Positions 43,766-53,488 of a stretch of DNA of 64,000 bases are shown one piece after another. A program made the translations under genes and the position numbers. The stretch spans positions 3,326,800-3,390,799 of the forward strand of contig NZ_MLJI01000001.1 of NCBI RefSeq assembly GCF_002095535.1. Reading direction: 5' to 3'. Source of the stretch: Pantoea cypripedii. Lineage in GTDB: Bacteria; Pseudomonadota; Gammaproteobacteria; Enterobacterales; Enterobacteriaceae. Below the pieces are notes generated by a model. It searched no databases and was not told the DNA's origin. It saw only the letters and a program-made list of their open reading frames with translations. Position 1 is the first letter of the stretch. The number at the start of each line of letters is the position of its first letter.

Positions 43766-44536
43766 TTACTTCTTAAATTTGTCGCACAGCGCCTGTGTGG
43801 CGTTGCGGAAAACACCCAGATCGCTGCCGACAGCAACAAAGCTGGCTCCCCATTCCAGATAACGACGCGCGTCGGCTTCAACCGGAGCCAGAATGCCGCT
43901 CGGTTTACCGGCTGCTTTGGCGCGCTCAAAAATGTATTTGATGACTTTCAGTACTTCCGGGTGGGCAGGCTGGCCGAGATAACCCAGCGCGGCTGAGAGA
44001 TCGCCCGGGCCGACAAAGATGCCGTCCACGCCGTCAACGGCGGCGATGGCATCAATGTTGTCTACCGCTTGCTGGGATTCGATCTGCACCAGCACCGTGA
44101 TGTTGTCGTTGATGGTGGCGTTATAGTCCGGCAGCGTGCCGTACATGTTGCTACGATGCGAAACCGAGACACCGCGAATACCGGCAGCCGGGTAGCGGGT
44201 TGAGGCCACGGCACGCGTCGCCTCTTCGGCGGTTTCCACGAACGGAATCAGGAAGTTGTAAAAACCAATATCCAGCAGGCGCTTGATGATGATCGGCTCG
44301 TTGCATGGCGGACGGACCACTGGCGCACTGTGGCTGCCCTTCAGCGCCATCAGTTGCGGAATGAAGGTGGTGATATCGTTCGGCGCGTGTTCACCGTCCA
44401 GTACCAGCCAGTCAAATCCTGCCAGGCCCAGCACTTCGGTGGTGATCGGGTTGGCCAGCGCGCACCAGCTACCAATCAGGGTTTCTCCTGCCAGCAAGCG
44501 GCGACGAAAAGCATTCGGCCAGGCTGTATTACTCAT
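43766..44536 (-). CDS. garL: 5-keto-4-deoxy-D-glucarate aldolase GarL
   Basis: GarL cleaves 5-keto-4-deoxy-D-glucarate to pyruvate and tartronate semialdehyde. The product is 256 residues, the E. coli length. As an HpcH/HpaI-family class II aldolase it shows the catalytic His and metal region in [13 protein letters not shown] (about 42-54), [33 protein letters not shown], and [23 protein letters not shown]. The start at ATG 44536 fits family length; the longer frame is not supported. It joins the products of both dehydratase branches (GudD and GarD). Confidence 0.95.
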   Translation of the reverse strand: MSNTAWPNAFRRRLLAGETLIGSWCALANPITTEVLGLAGFDWLVLDGEHAPNDITTFIPQLMALKGSHSAPVVRPPCNEPIIIKRLLDIGFYNFLIPFVETAEEATRAVASTRYPAAGIRGVSVSHRSNMYGTLPDYNATINDNITVLVQIESQQAVDNIDAIAAVDGVDGIFVGPGDLSAALGYLGQPAHPEVLKVIKYIFERAKAAGKPSGILAPVEADARRYLEWGASFVAVGSDLGVFRNATQALCDKFKK

Positions 44537-44561
44537 TATCTTGACTCCTGTAACGGAAAAA

Positions 44562-45893
44562 TTAGCGCACCAGACATGGACGTTTGTTATCAAAGGTCCA
44601 GTTGGGCACAAGGAATTGCATCGCCTGGGCGTCATCACGCGCACCCAGACCGTGTTTCTGATACAGCGCATTGGCCTGCATCACCTGATCCATATCCAGC
44701 TCTACGCCGAGACCCGGTTTCTGCGGTACCTGCACCATGCCGCCTTTGATTTGCAACGGTTCTTTGGTCAGGCGCTGATTGCCTTCCTGCCAGATCCAGT
44801 GGGTATCGATGGCGGTAATCGCGCCCGGCGCAGCGGCGGCCACATGGGTGAACATCGCCAGTGATACGTCAAAGTGGTTGTTGGAGTGCGAACCCCAGGT
44901 CAGGCCGAAGTCATGGCACATCTGCGCCACGCGCACTGAACCCTGCATGGTCCAGAAATGCGGATCGGCCAGCGGGATATCGACGGATTGCAGCGACAGG
45001 GTATGCCCCATCTGACGCCAGTCGGTGGCGATCATATTAGTGGCGGTCGGCAGGCCAGTGGCGCGACGGAACTCCGCCATCACTTCGCGGCCTGAGTAGC
45101 CCTGTTCGGCACCGCACGGATCTTCTGCATAAGCCAGTATCCCGTTCAGCTGTTTACCCAGCAGAATCGCCTCATTGAGCGACCAGGCACCATTGGGGTC
45201 GAGCGTAATACGCGCCTGCGGGAAGCGTTTCGCCAGCGCGGTGACCGCCTCGGCCTCTTCACCGCCACGCAGCACGCCGCCTTTTAGTTTGAAATCATTG
45301 AAGCCGTATTTTTCATAGGCGGCCTCCGCCAGACGTACCACCGTATCCGGCGTTAACGCCTCTTCATGACGCAGGCGATACCAGTCACATTTATCGTTTT
45401 CCTGGCTCTGATACGGCAGCGAGGTTTTCCGGCGGTCGCCGATGTAGAACAGATAACCGAGCATTTCGACGCGGTCACGCTGTTGGCCTTCTCCCAGCAG
45501 CGACGCCACATTGACGCCGAGATGCTGGCCCAGCAGATCGAGCAGCGCCGCTTCGATGCCGGTCACCACATGGATGGTGGTGCGCAGGTCAAAAGTCTGG
45601 GAGCCACGCCCGCTGGAATCGCGGTCGGCAAAGGTGCTGCGCACCAGATTGAGAATGTTTTTGTATTCACCAATATTCTTCTGCATCACCAGCGCTGCTG
45701 CATCTTCCAGCGTCTGACGAATCTTTTCGCCGCCCGGAATCTCCCCAACCCCGGTATGGCCCGCATTGTCTTTGATGATGACGATATTACGGGTGAAGAA
45801 AGGCGCATGCGCACCGCTCAGGTTGAGCAGCATGCTGTCGTAACCGGCCACCGGGATGACCTGCATGGATGTGATTTTCGGTGTCTGACTCAT
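44562..45893 (-). CDS. gudD: Glucarate dehydratase GudD
   Basis: GudD removes water from D-glucarate (and L-idarate) to give 5-keto-4-deoxy-D-glucarate. The 443-residue product is an enolase-superfamily enzyme: the KxK base is in [11 protein letters not shown] (about 204-214), metal ligands in [21 protein letters not shown] and [11 protein letters not shown], and the catalytic His in [18 protein letters not shown] (about 336). The C-terminus [12 protein letters not shown] matches E. coli. I chose ATG 45893 ([20 protein letters not shown]). It starts 10 bases after gudX and is followed by garL after 25 bases. Confidence 0.96.
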   Translation of the reverse strand: MSQTPKITSMQVIPVAGYDSMLLNLSGAHAPFFTRNIVIIKDNAGHTGVGEIPGGEKIRQTLEDAAALVMQKNIGEYKNILNLVRSTFADRDSSGRGSQTFDLRTTIHVVTGIEAALLDLLGQHLGVNVASLLGEGQQRDRVEMLGYLFYIGDRRKTSLPYQSQENDKCDWYRLRHEEALTPDTVVRLAEAAYEKYGFNDFKLKGGVLRGGEEAEAVTALAKRFPQARITLDPNGAWSLNEAILLGKQLNGILAYAEDPCGAEQGYSGREVMAEFRRATGLPTATNMIATDWRQMGHTLSLQSVDIPLADPHFWTMQGSVRVAQMCHDFGLTWGSHSNNHFDVSLAMFTHVAAAAPGAITAIDTHWIWQEGNQRLTKEPLQIKGGMVQVPQKPGLGVELDMDQVMQANALYQKHGLGARDDAQAMQFLVPNWTFDNKRPCLVR

Positions 45894-45903
45894 TTCCTGC
45901 TCC

Positions 45904-47250
45904 TTATGCTTTGCTGCGACCGAAGGCCGGACGCTTACGGTCGAACGACCAACCGGGAACCAGATATTGCATCGCCGTGGCGTCATTACGCGCGCCTGCC
46001 GGCAGAGATTTGTACAAGGCGTTAGCCTGTTGCAGACGATCCCAGTCCAGCTCAATGCCGAGGCCGGGCTTATCCGGTACGGCGATTTTGCCGTTGCGGA
46101 TTTGCAGCGGTTCTTTGGTCAGGCGCTGGTCGCCCTCCTGCCAGATCCAGTGGGTATCAATGGCAGTCGGTTTACCCGGTGCCGCTGCGCCCACATGGGT
46201 GAACATCGCCAGTGAAATATCGAAGTGGTTATTGGAGTGGCAACCCCAGGTCAGGCCCCAGTCGTCACATAATTGCGCCACGCGTACCGCGCCGCTCAGC
46301 GTCCAGAAATGCGGATCGGCCAGCGGGATATCGACGGAATTGAGCATCACCGCGTGGTTCATCTCACGCCAGTTGGTGGCGATCATATTGGTGGCGACCG
46401 GCAAACCGGTGGCGCGGCGGAACTCCGCCATCACTTCGCGACCGGAGTAGCCCTGCTCAGCACCACAGGGGTCTTCCGCATAGGTCAGCACATCGCCCAT
46501 GCCTTTACACAGGGCAATCGCCTCATCAAGCAGCCAGGCTCCGTTAGGATCGACGGTGATACGCGCGTCCGGGAAACGTTTTTTCAATGCCGCCGCCGAG
46601 GCAATTTCCTGCTCGCCCGGCAGCACGCCGCCCTTCAGCTTGAAATCTTTAAAGCCGTATTTATCCTGCGCCGCTTCAGCCAGACGTACCACCGCTTCGG
46701 GGGTCAGCGCCTCCTGATGCCGCAGGTGATACCAGTCATGACTGGCCCCTGCGCCGCTCAGGTAAGGCAGATCGGTTTTACGCCGATCGCCGATATAAAA
46801 CAGGTAACCCAGCACCGTCACTTCATCACGCTGCTGGCCGGGACCGAGCAATTCCGCCACCGGGACGCCGAGGCATTGCCCCAGCAAATCAAGCAGCGCG
46901 GCTTCCAGCGCGGCCACCGCATTGACGCGCAGTTCAAAGGTCCACGCGCCTTTGCCAAAGGTATCAAAATCAGCGGTCTGATTACCTTTGTGCACCTGCT
47001 GCACCAGCCGGTTCATACGTGCCACCTGCTGGCCTTTCACCTGCGGAATGGCCTCAACCAACGTCTGATAAATGGTTTCGCCGCCTGGCGCTTCACCGAC
47101 GCCGGTATGCCCGGCGCTGTCCGTCAGCACCACGATGTTGCGGGTGAAACAGGCGCTGTGCGCGCCACCGATGTTAAGCAACATGCTGTCGTAACCGGCA
47201 ACCGGAATCACCTGCATATCAGTAATCACCGGCGTACTTTGCGTATTCAT
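45904..47250 (-). CDS. gudX: Glucarate dehydratase-related protein GudX
   Basis: GudX is a paralogue of GudD (about two-thirds identical by eye). E. coli GudX is reported to have weak dehydratase and epimerisation activity on glucarate/idarate, and its physiological role is unclear. The 448-residue product keeps the superfamily residues: KxK base in [16 protein letters not shown], metal ligands in [22 protein letters not shown] and [11 protein letters not shown], and the His in [18 protein letters not shown]. It is therefore not an obviously dead copy. It lies between gudP and gudD with 9- and 10-base spacers, exactly as in E. coli. Confidence 0.94.
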   Translation of the reverse strand: MNTQSTPVITDMQVIPVAGYDSMLLNIGGAHSACFTRNIVVLTDSAGHTGVGEAPGGETIYQTLVEAIPQVKGQQVARMNRLVQQVHKGNQTADFDTFGKGAWTFELRVNAVAALEAALLDLLGQCLGVPVAELLGPGQQRDEVTVLGYLFYIGDRRKTDLPYLSGAGASHDWYHLRHQEALTPEAVVRLAEAAQDKYGFKDFKLKGGVLPGEQEIASAAALKKRFPDARITVDPNGAWLLDEAIALCKGMGDVLTYAEDPCGAEQGYSGREVMAEFRRATGLPVATNMIATNWREMNHAVMLNSVDIPLADPHFWTLSGAVRVAQLCDDWGLTWGCHSNNHFDISLAMFTHVGAAAPGKPTAIDTHWIWQEGDQRLTKEPLQIRNGKIAVPDKPGLGIELDWDRLQQANALYKSLPAGARNDATAMQYLVPGWSFDRKRPAFGRSKA

Positions 47251-47259
47251 GCTCTGTCC

Positions 47260-48606
47260 TTATGCCCGATGTTTCAGTTCGATACGTTTGATATCCCCGG
47301 TAATCACCAGGAAACTGAACGCGGCAACAAAGGCGTGGATACCGACATAAATCAGCGCCCATTCGAACGAACCGCTGGTGGCAATGATGTAGCCAATGGC
47401 AATCGGCGTCACAATCCCGGAGAAGTTACCGAACATGTTGAACAGACCGCCGCTCAGGCCACTGATCTCTTTCGGTGCGGTATCCGCCATCACCGCCCAG
47501 CCCAGTGCCCCGATGCCTTTACCAAAGAAGGCCAGCGCCATCACAAATACCACCACCCATTCGGTATCGACGTAGTTACACATCACCATGCTGATCGACA
47601 TCAACATACCGACCACAATCGGTGTCTTACGGGCAATATTCAGGGAGCCGGTTTTGCGCATCAGGTAATCCGAGATTACCCCACCGAGTACGCCGCCGAG
47701 GAAACCACATATCGCCGGAATCGATGCGATAATCCCCGCTTTGAGAATTGACATGCCGCGCGCCTGCACCAGATAAACCGGGAACCAGGTAATAAAGAAG
47801 TAGGTCAGCGCGTTGACGCAGTACTGGCCGAGGTAGATACCCAGCATCATACGGGAGGTCAGTAGTTGTTTGATTTGATAGAACTTCTCGCTCCAGCTGA
47901 CCTTATGCTCGGACTTTTTCGCGTCCATGTTGATCAGCGCACCGCCTTGCTCCATATATTCCAGCTCGGCTTTGTTCACGCCAGGATGATCGTTAGGATC
48001 GTGAATCACTTTCAGCCAGATAAAGCTGAGGATGATGCCCAGCCCACCCATGAACCAGAACACATGCGCCCAGCCCACTTCGGAGGTCAGCCAGCCCATA
48101 ATCGGCGCGAAAATCACCGTGGCGAAGTATTGGGCGGAGTTAAAGATAGCCACCGCGGTGCCACGCTCCTGCGCCGGAAACCACGCCGCCACGATGCGGC
48201 TGTTGCCAGGGAAGGAAGGCGCTTCCGCCAGCCCCACCAGGAAACGCAGCATAAACAGCGAAGCGATAATGCCGAAGCCGCTGAACAGATCAACGAAGCC
48301 TTGCAGGAAGGTAAACAGCGACCAGGTAAAGATGCTCCAGAAATAAACGCGTTTCGAACCAAAGCGGTCGAGCAACCAGCCGCCAGGGATTTGGCCGATA
48401 ACATAAGCCCATGAGAACGCGGAGAAGATATACCCCAGACCCACCGAGTCGAGGCCAATATCTTTGGACATAGCAGAACCGGCAATCGAGATGGTTGCAC
48501 GGTCGCCGTAGTTGAATGAGGTGACGATAAATAACATCACCACAATCCAGTAACGGGCATTGGTGCGCTTTTGCACCGCTTCCGCTGTCTGGCTAAAACT
48601 ATTCAT
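47260..48606 (-). CDS. gudP: Glucarate/galactarate transporter GudP (MFS)
   Basis: GudP is an inner-membrane major facilitator of the anion:cation symporter family, importing glucarate, probably with protons. The 448-residue product has 12 expected membrane segments. Family signatures include the start RYWIVVMLFIVTSFNYGDRATISIAG (about 18-43), GYIFSAFSWAYVIGQIPGGWLLDRFGSKRVY, and the second-half GVLGGVISDYLMRK. The ATG at 48606 is preceded by GAGTGC (weak) and matches homologues; the 36-codon extension is not supported. It is the first gene of the gud-gar operon and divergent from garD. Confidence 0.94.
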   Translation of the reverse strand: MNSFSQTAEAVQKRTNARYWIVVMLFIVTSFNYGDRATISIAGSAMSKDIGLDSVGLGYIFSAFSWAYVIGQIPGGWLLDRFGSKRVYFWSIFTWSLFTFLQGFVDLFSGFGIIASLFMLRFLVGLAEAPSFPGNSRIVAAWFPAQERGTAVAIFNSAQYFATVIFAPIMGWLTSEVGWAHVFWFMGGLGIILSFIWLKVIHDPNDHPGVNKAELEYMEQGGALINMDAKKSEHKVSWSEKFYQIKQLLTSRMMLGIYLGQYCVNALTYFFITWFPVYLVQARGMSILKAGIIASIPAICGFLGGVLGGVISDYLMRKTGSLNIARKTPIVVGMLMSISMVMCNYVDTEWVVVFVMALAFFGKGIGALGWAVMADTAPKEISGLSGGLFNMFGNFSGIVTPIAIGYIIATSGSFEWALIYVGIHAFVAAFSFLVITGDIKRIELKHRA

Positions 48607-49117
48607 GATGCACTCCTGAAATATAGCAGACGCTACATTCACTCTGACTGCATACACATCGCGTTGGGTATCAGAATGATGTTGGGTTAAACACGGCGAT
48701 TTTTTTATAGGCAATACGATGATGCGTCGTGACTCATAACCTAACGTTGGATAACGAGAATCAGTATAGGAACAGCGGGATGGCGAAACACTGGAAGAAA
48801 GCCTGATGATTTAACGACATGTGGACATATTTTATGGCGTTTGCACATAACGCTGCGGCGTGGCTCACGGAACTGTCAAATTCCACCCCATGGCGGTTAA
48901 TTAATGCACAGCTTAGTCATGCTTTGTGAGTCCCTTCACTTGTGTTTGGTTAAACGACTCAAATTGAGGCAATAAAATTGCTGAAAGCCAGTCAGTTGCA
49001 CAATGTATCGCGCAATACCCCTGCATATACTAAGGCTGGCAAAAAAACGATGAAGTGACGGAAGCAATCAATGACACCGCGCTGCCACGCACAGCGCGAT
49101 TGAACGGAAGGTGAGTA
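48607..49117. promoter_or_regulatory. Divergent gudP/garD control region
   Basis: This 511-base gene-free stretch separates the start codons of the gud-gar operon and garD and must hold both promoters. A good CRP-type site is present (separate entry). By analogy with E. coli it should also bind the diacid activator CdaR, but I cannot recognise that site, and cdaR is not in the window. A TATACT hexamer at 49026-49031 could be the garD -10; no matching -35 at 16-18 bases was convincing. Confidence 0.5.
48925..48940. promoter_or_regulatory. Candidate CRP binding site
   Basis: TGTGAGTCCCTTCACT matches the TGTGA-N6-TCACA consensus at 9 of 10 half-site positions. It is roughly central in the gudP/garD divergent region, where catabolite control of a sugar-acid operon would be expected. 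The match is seen; binding is inferred. Confidence 0.5.
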
Positions 49118-50677
49118 ATGAACCGACCAGTGAGCGAGAAACCGCTTTATATCAAAGTACACGATAGCGACAACGTCGCCATTGTGGTCAATAACCAGGG
49201 GCTGCCGGCTGGCACCCGCTTTGCAGATGGCCTGCAACTGATTGAGCATGTGCCCCAGGGCCATAAAGTGGCGCTGGTGGCTATACCTGAGCAGGGCGAG
49301 ATTGTGCGTTACGGTGAAGTCATCGGCTATGCCTTGCGCGCCATTGCCCAAGGCAGCTGGATCGACGAATCCCTGGTGGCGCTGCCGGAAGCGCCACCGC
49401 TTGCCAGCCTGCCGCTGGCAAACAATGTCCCGGCGAATTTACCCCCACTGGAAGGTTATACCTTCGAAGGTTATCGCAATGCCGATGGCAGCGTGGGGAC
49501 GCGTAACTTACTTGGCATTACCACCAGCGTGCACTGCGTTGCCGGGGTGGTGGATTATGTGGTGCAGATTATCGAACGTGACCTGCTGCCCCGTTATCCC
49601 AATGTCGATGGTGTAGTGGCGCTCAACCACCTTTATGGCTGCGGCGTGGCGATTAACGCTCCGGCAGCCATGGTGCCGATTCGCACTATTCATAACCTGG
49701 CGCTGAACCCCAATTTTGGCGGTGAAGTGATGATCGTCAGCCTCGGTTGCGAGAAACTCCAGCCAGAACGTCTGCTGACCGGCACGCCCGATGTTCAGGC
49801 CATCTCACTGGATGACAACGATATTGTGCGTTTGCAGGATGAACGGCTGGTGGGCTTTGGCGCGATGGTGGATGAGATTTTGCAGGTTGCCGAACGCCAT
49901 CTGAAGCGGCTTAATCAGCGCCAGCGCGAAACCTGCCCGGCATCGGAGCTGGTAATAGGTACGCAGTGTGGCGGCAGTGATGCGTTTTCCGGCGTCACCG
50001 CCAATCCATCAGTTGGGTTTGCTTCTGACCTGCTGGTGCGTTGTGGTGCGACAGTGATGTTTTCGGAAGTCACCGAAGTGCGCGATGCCATCCATCTGCT
50101 GACGCCACGCGTCGTCGATGAAGCGGTAGGTAAGCGACTGCTGGAAGAGATGGCCTGGTATGACAACTATCTGAGCATGGGACAAACCGACCGTAGCGCC
50201 AATCCTTCACCCGGTAACAAAAAAGGTGGGCTGGCCAATGTGGTGGAAAAAGCGCTGGGTTCGATTGCGAAATCCGGCCGCAGCCCGATTGTTGAGGTGT
50301 TGTCACCCGGTCAGCGTCCGACTAAACGCGGTTTGATCTATGCCGCGACGCCAGCCAGCGACTTTGTCTGTGGTACGCAGCAAATGGCCTCGGGCATTAC
50401 CTTGCAGGTGTTCACCACCGGCCGCGGCACCCCTTATGGCCTGGCGGCGATTCCGGTCATCAAGATGGCGACGCGCAACGCACTGGCTGAGCGCTGGCAT
50501 GACCTGATGGATATTAATGCGGGCACCATTGCTACCGGCGAGGAAAGTATTGAGCAGGTGGGCTGGCGACTGTTTGAATTGATTCTGGATATTGCCAGCG
50601 GACGCAAGCAAACATGGTCAGACCGCTGGGGGATCCGCAATCAGCTGGCGGTGTTTAATCCAGCCCCGGTGACGTGA
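49118..50677 (+). CDS. garD: Galactarate dehydratase GarD
   Basis: GarD dehydrates galactarate to 5-keto-4-deoxy-D-glucarate, joining the glucarate route at GarL. The 519-residue product (523 in E. coli) is a UxaA/altronate-dehydratase-type protein: an N-terminal SAF domain ([25 protein letters not shown], about 10-35, to about 100) followed by the catalytic part with [57 protein letters not shown] and a SEVTEVRDA block. Family metal ligands (His, Cys) are in place. AAGGTGAGT precedes the ATG. It is divergent from gudP and ends at a bidirectional terminator facing yqcA. Confidence 0.95.
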   Translation: MNRPVSEKPLYIKVHDSDNVAIVVNNQGLPAGTRFADGLQLIEHVPQGHKVALVAIPEQGEIVRYGEVIGYALRAIAQGSWIDESLVALPEAPPLASLPLANNVPANLPPLEGYTFEGYRNADGSVGTRNLLGITTSVHCVAGVVDYVVQIIERDLLPRYPNVDGVVALNHLYGCGVAINAPAAMVPIRTIHNLALNPNFGGEVMIVSLGCEKLQPERLLTGTPDVQAISLDDNDIVRLQDERLVGFGAMVDEILQVAERHLKRLNQRQRETCPASELVIGTQCGGSDAFSGVTANPSVGFASDLLVRCGATVMFSEVTEVRDAIHLLTPRVVDEAVGKRLLEEMAWYDNYLSMGQTDRSANPSPGNKKGGLANVVEKALGSIAKSGRSPIVEVLSPGQRPTKRGLIYAATPASDFVCGTQQMASGITLQVFTTGRGTPYGLAAIPVIKMATRNALAERWHDLMDINAGTIATGEESIEQVGWRLFELILDIASGRKQTWSDRWGIRNQLAVFNPAPVT

Positions 50678-50689
50678 TGTAGCAAGCGC

Positions 50690-50719
50690 AAAAGGTCGCC
50701 AATATTGGCGACCTTTTTT
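50690..50719. terminator. Bidirectional terminator between garD and yqcA
   Basis: A perfect 13-bp self-complementary stem, AAAGGTCGCCAAT (50691-50703) and ATTGGCGACCTTT (50704-50716), has A and T tracts at its two ends. It serves convergent garD (+) and yqcA (-). Confidence 0.9.
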
Positions 50720-50720
50720 A

Positions 50721-51167
50721 TTACAGCAACTTACCCCAGTTTTCCACCCACGGCGTAGTGACGGATTCCGGCTCCGGGTCTTCTGTCGCATCCACCGTTA
50801 AGACGTCGCCGATGCGTTTGGCACTCTGCTCCTGCAACAGGGCATCAAAGGTCTTACCTGCACCGCAGAAGTTATCGTAGCTACTGTCACCCAGCGCAAT
50901 CACGCCATAACGCAGCTCCGGCTGATAGCCGAGCTGATCTTTTACCGCGTGATACAACCCGGCGATGCTGTCAGGGAAATCACCCTGCCCGGTGGTCGAA
51001 GTGATGATCAGCACCACGTCCTGTTGGTAATCCTGCCACTGCGCCAGCGAGGGATCTTCAAAGACTTTGACCTCATGGCCCTGCGCCTGCAACACCGGCT
51101 CTGCTTCTTCCGCCACCAGCAACGCATTGCCGTATACCGTACCTACAAAAATGCCAATCTTTGCCAT
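50721..51167 (-). CDS. yqcA: Flavodoxin YqcA
   Basis: This 148-residue short-chain flavodoxin (MioC-like) should carry FMN as a one-electron carrier; its partner is not established. FMN-binding segments are [19 protein letters not shown] (about 5-23), [21 protein letters not shown] (about 55-75) and [23 protein letters not shown] (about 85-107). It follows truC after 12 bases on the same strand, in the conserved yqcC-truC-yqcA operon. Confidence 0.94.
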   Translation of the reverse strand: MAKIGIFVGTVYGNALLVAEEAEPVLQAQGHEVKVFEDPSLAQWQDYQQDVVLIITSTTGQGDFPDSIAGLYHAVKDQLGYQPELRYGVIALGDSSYDNFCGAGKTFDALLQEQSAKRIGDVLTVDATEDPEPESVTTPWVENWGKLL

Positions 51168-51179
51168 TGTGCTGCTCCT

Positions 51180-51959
51180 TTATTCTGTTGGCTTATCCTG
51201 GACTGCCTCGTCGGCAAACTCAACCCTGGGAACATCAGGCATCTGCTCCTGCCAGCCAAACTGCTGCAACATCTGCTGCCAGACCGTATCCAGCCCGGCG
51301 CGGATCACCAGCGGCTCACCCGTTACCGGATGATTAAGGCTGAGTGCGCTGGCATGCAGCATCAGACGATCCAGTCCAAAATGCGTTGCTGCGCCTCGAT
51401 TCTGGCGCAAATCACCGTGGGTGGTGTCGCCAATGATGGGATGACGCAGGTGCGCCATATGGCGACGAAGCTGATGTTTACGTCCGGTGCGCGGCTGCAT
51501 TTCCACCAGGCTATAGCGCGAGGTGGCGTAACGGCTAATCGCCACCGGCATCTCGACATGCGTCAGCAGCTGATAATCCGTCACGGCCGGTTGCGGCCCG
51601 CGTGGTTCTGTGGCGAATTTATCGGCAATTTTATCCAGTTCTTCCACCAGCGGATAATCCAGCGTACCGCTTTCGCTCAGCCAGCCTCGTAGCACCGCAT
51701 GGTAGGTTTTGCGGATTTGGTGCTGCTCAAATTGCTGCGATAGCAACCGACCCACCTCACTCGACAGTCCCATCAGCAATACGCCGGAAGTGGGACGATC
51801 CAGCCGGTGGGCGGTAAAGACATGCTGACCAATCTGGTCGCGCACCGTCTGCATCACCACCACTTTTTCTTTGCGATCGAGCCAGCTGCGGTGCACCAGC
51901 CATCCCGCCGGTTTATTGACAGCCACCAGCCACTCATCCTGGTAAATAATTTCCAGCAT
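51180..51959 (-). CDS. truC: tRNA pseudouridine(65) synthase TruC
   Basis: TruC forms pseudouridine 65 in tRNA-Ile1 and tRNA-Asp. The 259-residue RluA-family protein has the catalytic aspartate in FTAHRLDRPTSGVLLMGLSSE (about 50-70), the VNKPAGWLVHRSWLDRKE start, and the RKHQLRRHMAHLRHPIIGDTTHGD block. Its ATG overlaps the yqcC stop by one base (TGATG), indicating translational coupling. E. coli TruC is 260 residues. Confidence 0.95.
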   Translation of the reverse strand: MLEIIYQDEWLVAVNKPAGWLVHRSWLDRKEKVVVMQTVRDQIGQHVFTAHRLDRPTSGVLLMGLSSEVGRLLSQQFEQHQIRKTYHAVLRGWLSESGTLDYPLVEELDKIADKFATEPRGPQPAVTDYQLLTHVEMPVAISRYATSRYSLVEMQPRTGRKHQLRRHMAHLRHPIIGDTTHGDLRQNRGAATHFGLDRLMLHASALSLNHPVTGEPLVIRAGLDTVWQQMLQQFGWQEQMPDVPRVEFADEAVQDKPTE

Positions 51960-52288
51960 CAGGCAGAAGGTCCCGTAAATAAGGCGTCGAGCTGACTTAG
52001 CGTCAGCAATAGCATGGGATGGCCCGGCGTGGTGGGAGGCAGCGCCATTTCAAAATAATGTGCGACAGCGAAGTTTTGCGGCAACGGTGCATCAGCCACA
52101 ATTAATGCCTGCATACGGGGGATCAGTACCCATTGCAGCCACTCAAGCGGTGCCATCGTATCCAGACAGAAAGGTTGCGTGCTGTCAAAAGCTGCCACAT
52201 CAGGGGATTGCGTCTGCCAGTGGTCGTGCTCGCGCATCACCGCTTCGACCTGCTGCAGCCGCTGCAAAATAAGTTGTTGCGACGACAT
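51959..52288 (-). CDS. yqcC: YqcC family protein
   Basis: This 109-residue protein is a member of the YqcC-like family (DUF446), of unknown molecular function. Conserved elements are LQRLQQVEAVMREHDHWQ (about 8-25), the PFCLDTMAPLEWLQWVLIPRMQALI block (about 36-60) and a C-terminal LLTLSQLDALF helix. It is the first gene of yqcC-truC-yqcA, immediately downstream of the csrB RNA gene on the same strand; the csrB terminator lies between. Confidence 0.9.
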   Translation of the reverse strand: MSSQQLILQRLQQVEAVMREHDHWQTQSPDVAAFDSTQPFCLDTMAPLEWLQWVLIPRMQALIVADAPLPQNFAVAHYFEMALPPTTPGHPMLLLTLSQLDALFTGPSA

Positions 52289-52355
52289 GCGCCACCTCCA
52301 GAGAAAAATCGGGCGGCAAGCATATCACTTGTCGGGCCATGCTCAAAAAACGCAT

Positions 52356-52680
52356 AAAAAAAGGGAGCACTGTGACTACAGTGCTCCCGGTTCGTTTGCA
52401 GCATTCCCGCCACCGCTGTGCTCCCTGCTCATCCATGACAACTTTTCCCGTGCTATCCATCGCTTGTCATCATGACATTGGTCCCTGGCATCCTGGCCCG
52501 CCACATCCCGCGTGGCTCTCATTCTCCATCCTGGAGGTGTCCCTTACTCAATCCTGAGTGTCCTGCTTCGTCCTGAAGCCTTCCTTGTGACGCAAACTCC
52601 GTTACGTTCCTGCCTTCCTGGCTGATGCTCTCCTGAACATCCCTTAATCCATGGCTTCCTGCCAGTGGTGACTATTCTGG
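52356..52680 (-). ncRNA. csrB: CsrB regulatory RNA
   Basis: CsrB sequesters the RNA-binding regulator CsrA through repeated GGA-containing loops. The minus strand here has more than 20 GGA triplets in about 320 bases, many as CAGGA, AAGGA or GGGA in small hairpin loops (for example CTCCAGGATGGAG and TCAGGATTGAG), no open frame with homology, and the conserved position between syd and yqcC. It ends in a strong terminator, GGGAGCACTGT/ACAGTGCTCCC (52363-52373 and 52378-52388), followed by T7. The 3' part, with AAAAGTTGTCATGGATGAGCAGG-like sequence, is close to E. coli csrB. The 5' end is approximate: no clear promoter was found and it may lie 52670-52695. Confidence 0.92.
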
Positions 52681-52835
52681 CAGAAACTATCGCGTTAACA
52701 AGGTACTAAGGACCGTTACCTCAGCCCGTTATCTTTTTATTTTAGGACAGTTGCCATAAACTCATGATTCACAATATTTTTACAAGCCTGCCGTCAGGAA
52801 GTCTTCAGTAAAATTTGCCGATCTCTCACACGCCA

Positions 52836-52853
52836 TGTAAGAGATCTCTCACA
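52836..52853. promoter_or_regulatory. UvrY/SirA (GacA-type) binding palindrome of csrB
   Basis: TGTAAGAGATCTCTCACA differs at one position from the perfect 18-bp TGTAAGAGATCTCTTACA site reported upstream of E. coli csrB. It lies about 160-180 bases upstream of the csrB start, just past the syd stop. A second copy of the right half (GATCTCTCACA) occurs at 52820-52830. Phosphorylated UvrY, activated by BarA, is the expected binder. Confidence 0.85.
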
Positions 52854-52877
52854 AAATGGCAGGTCGAAGTCTGCAAA

Positions 52878-53426
52878 TCAGTCGCTAACCGGTTGTAATT
52901 CATTAAGAAACATCTGAATTTCAGGGGACAGTATCTGCCGTTTTTTACTGCCAGGATGCTCCAGAATAACTTCACCGGTAAGATTACACAGTGAAATGAC
53001 ATCCTGCTCAGAATCGGTGGTGGCGATAAATAATGTCGGACTTTGCTTCAGGCGACGTTTCATCACCAGATGACCAATTAAATTCTCCTGCAGCCGTGTG
53101 AAATCCTCTTCACTCCACACCTGTAACAAGGTAATGGATTGCTGCTGAAAACGCGCAGTCATATCACCGGCAAACTGCGTGGTGTAAAAAGCGGTAATCG
53201 CAGGCTGAAGTTCGATATCCAGCGCGCGCTCAACGGCGGCAAGTGTAGCCGGTAAGGTAAACGGCTGTGGTTGCCACAATACCCGATCATCCAGCGTGGT
53301 CTGGATGCAGGGGGATGGAACACCCAACAATTCGCTGCTCGCAGGTAAATGTCCGGTGTTCTGACGCCATTGCGCACAATAACGGTCGGTAAAATCGCGC
53401 AAAGCATCCGCGGTTTGCTGCATCAT
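52878..53426 (-). CDS. syd: SecY-interacting protein Syd
   Basis: Syd is a small cytoplasmic protein that binds SecY at the membrane and can disrupt faulty SecYEG complexes. The 182-residue product (181 in E. coli) has the conserved blocks [13 protein letters not shown] (about 8-20), [52 protein letters not shown] and [14 protein letters not shown]. It is divergent from queF. Its 3' end directly abuts the csrB control region. A second ATG one codon in is an equally possible start. Confidence 0.95.
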   Translation of the reverse strand: MMQQTADALRDFTDRYCAQWRQNTGHLPASSELLGVPSPCIQTTLDDRVLWQPQPFTLPATLAAVERALDIELQPAITAFYTTQFAGDMTARFQQQSITLLQVWSEEDFTRLQENLIGHLVMKRRLKQSPTLFIATTDSEQDVISLCNLTGEVILEHPGSKKRQILSPEIQMFLNELQPVSD

Positions 53427-53488
53427 TCATCTTCTCGCTTCTGATAGGTTACACTTAACCCCTTTGATGGATTTTAGTGGTAACCGTT

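Noticed and set aside
46273..47751. 492-codon plus-strand frame opposite gudX and gudP
   Set aside because: It spans two well-supported genes on the other strand; composition is shadow-like and no motif is recognisable.
52179..52557. Short plus-strand frames over csrB
   Set aside because: They are antisense to the CsrB RNA and lack homology; the conserved signals are GGA loops and the terminator on the minus strand.
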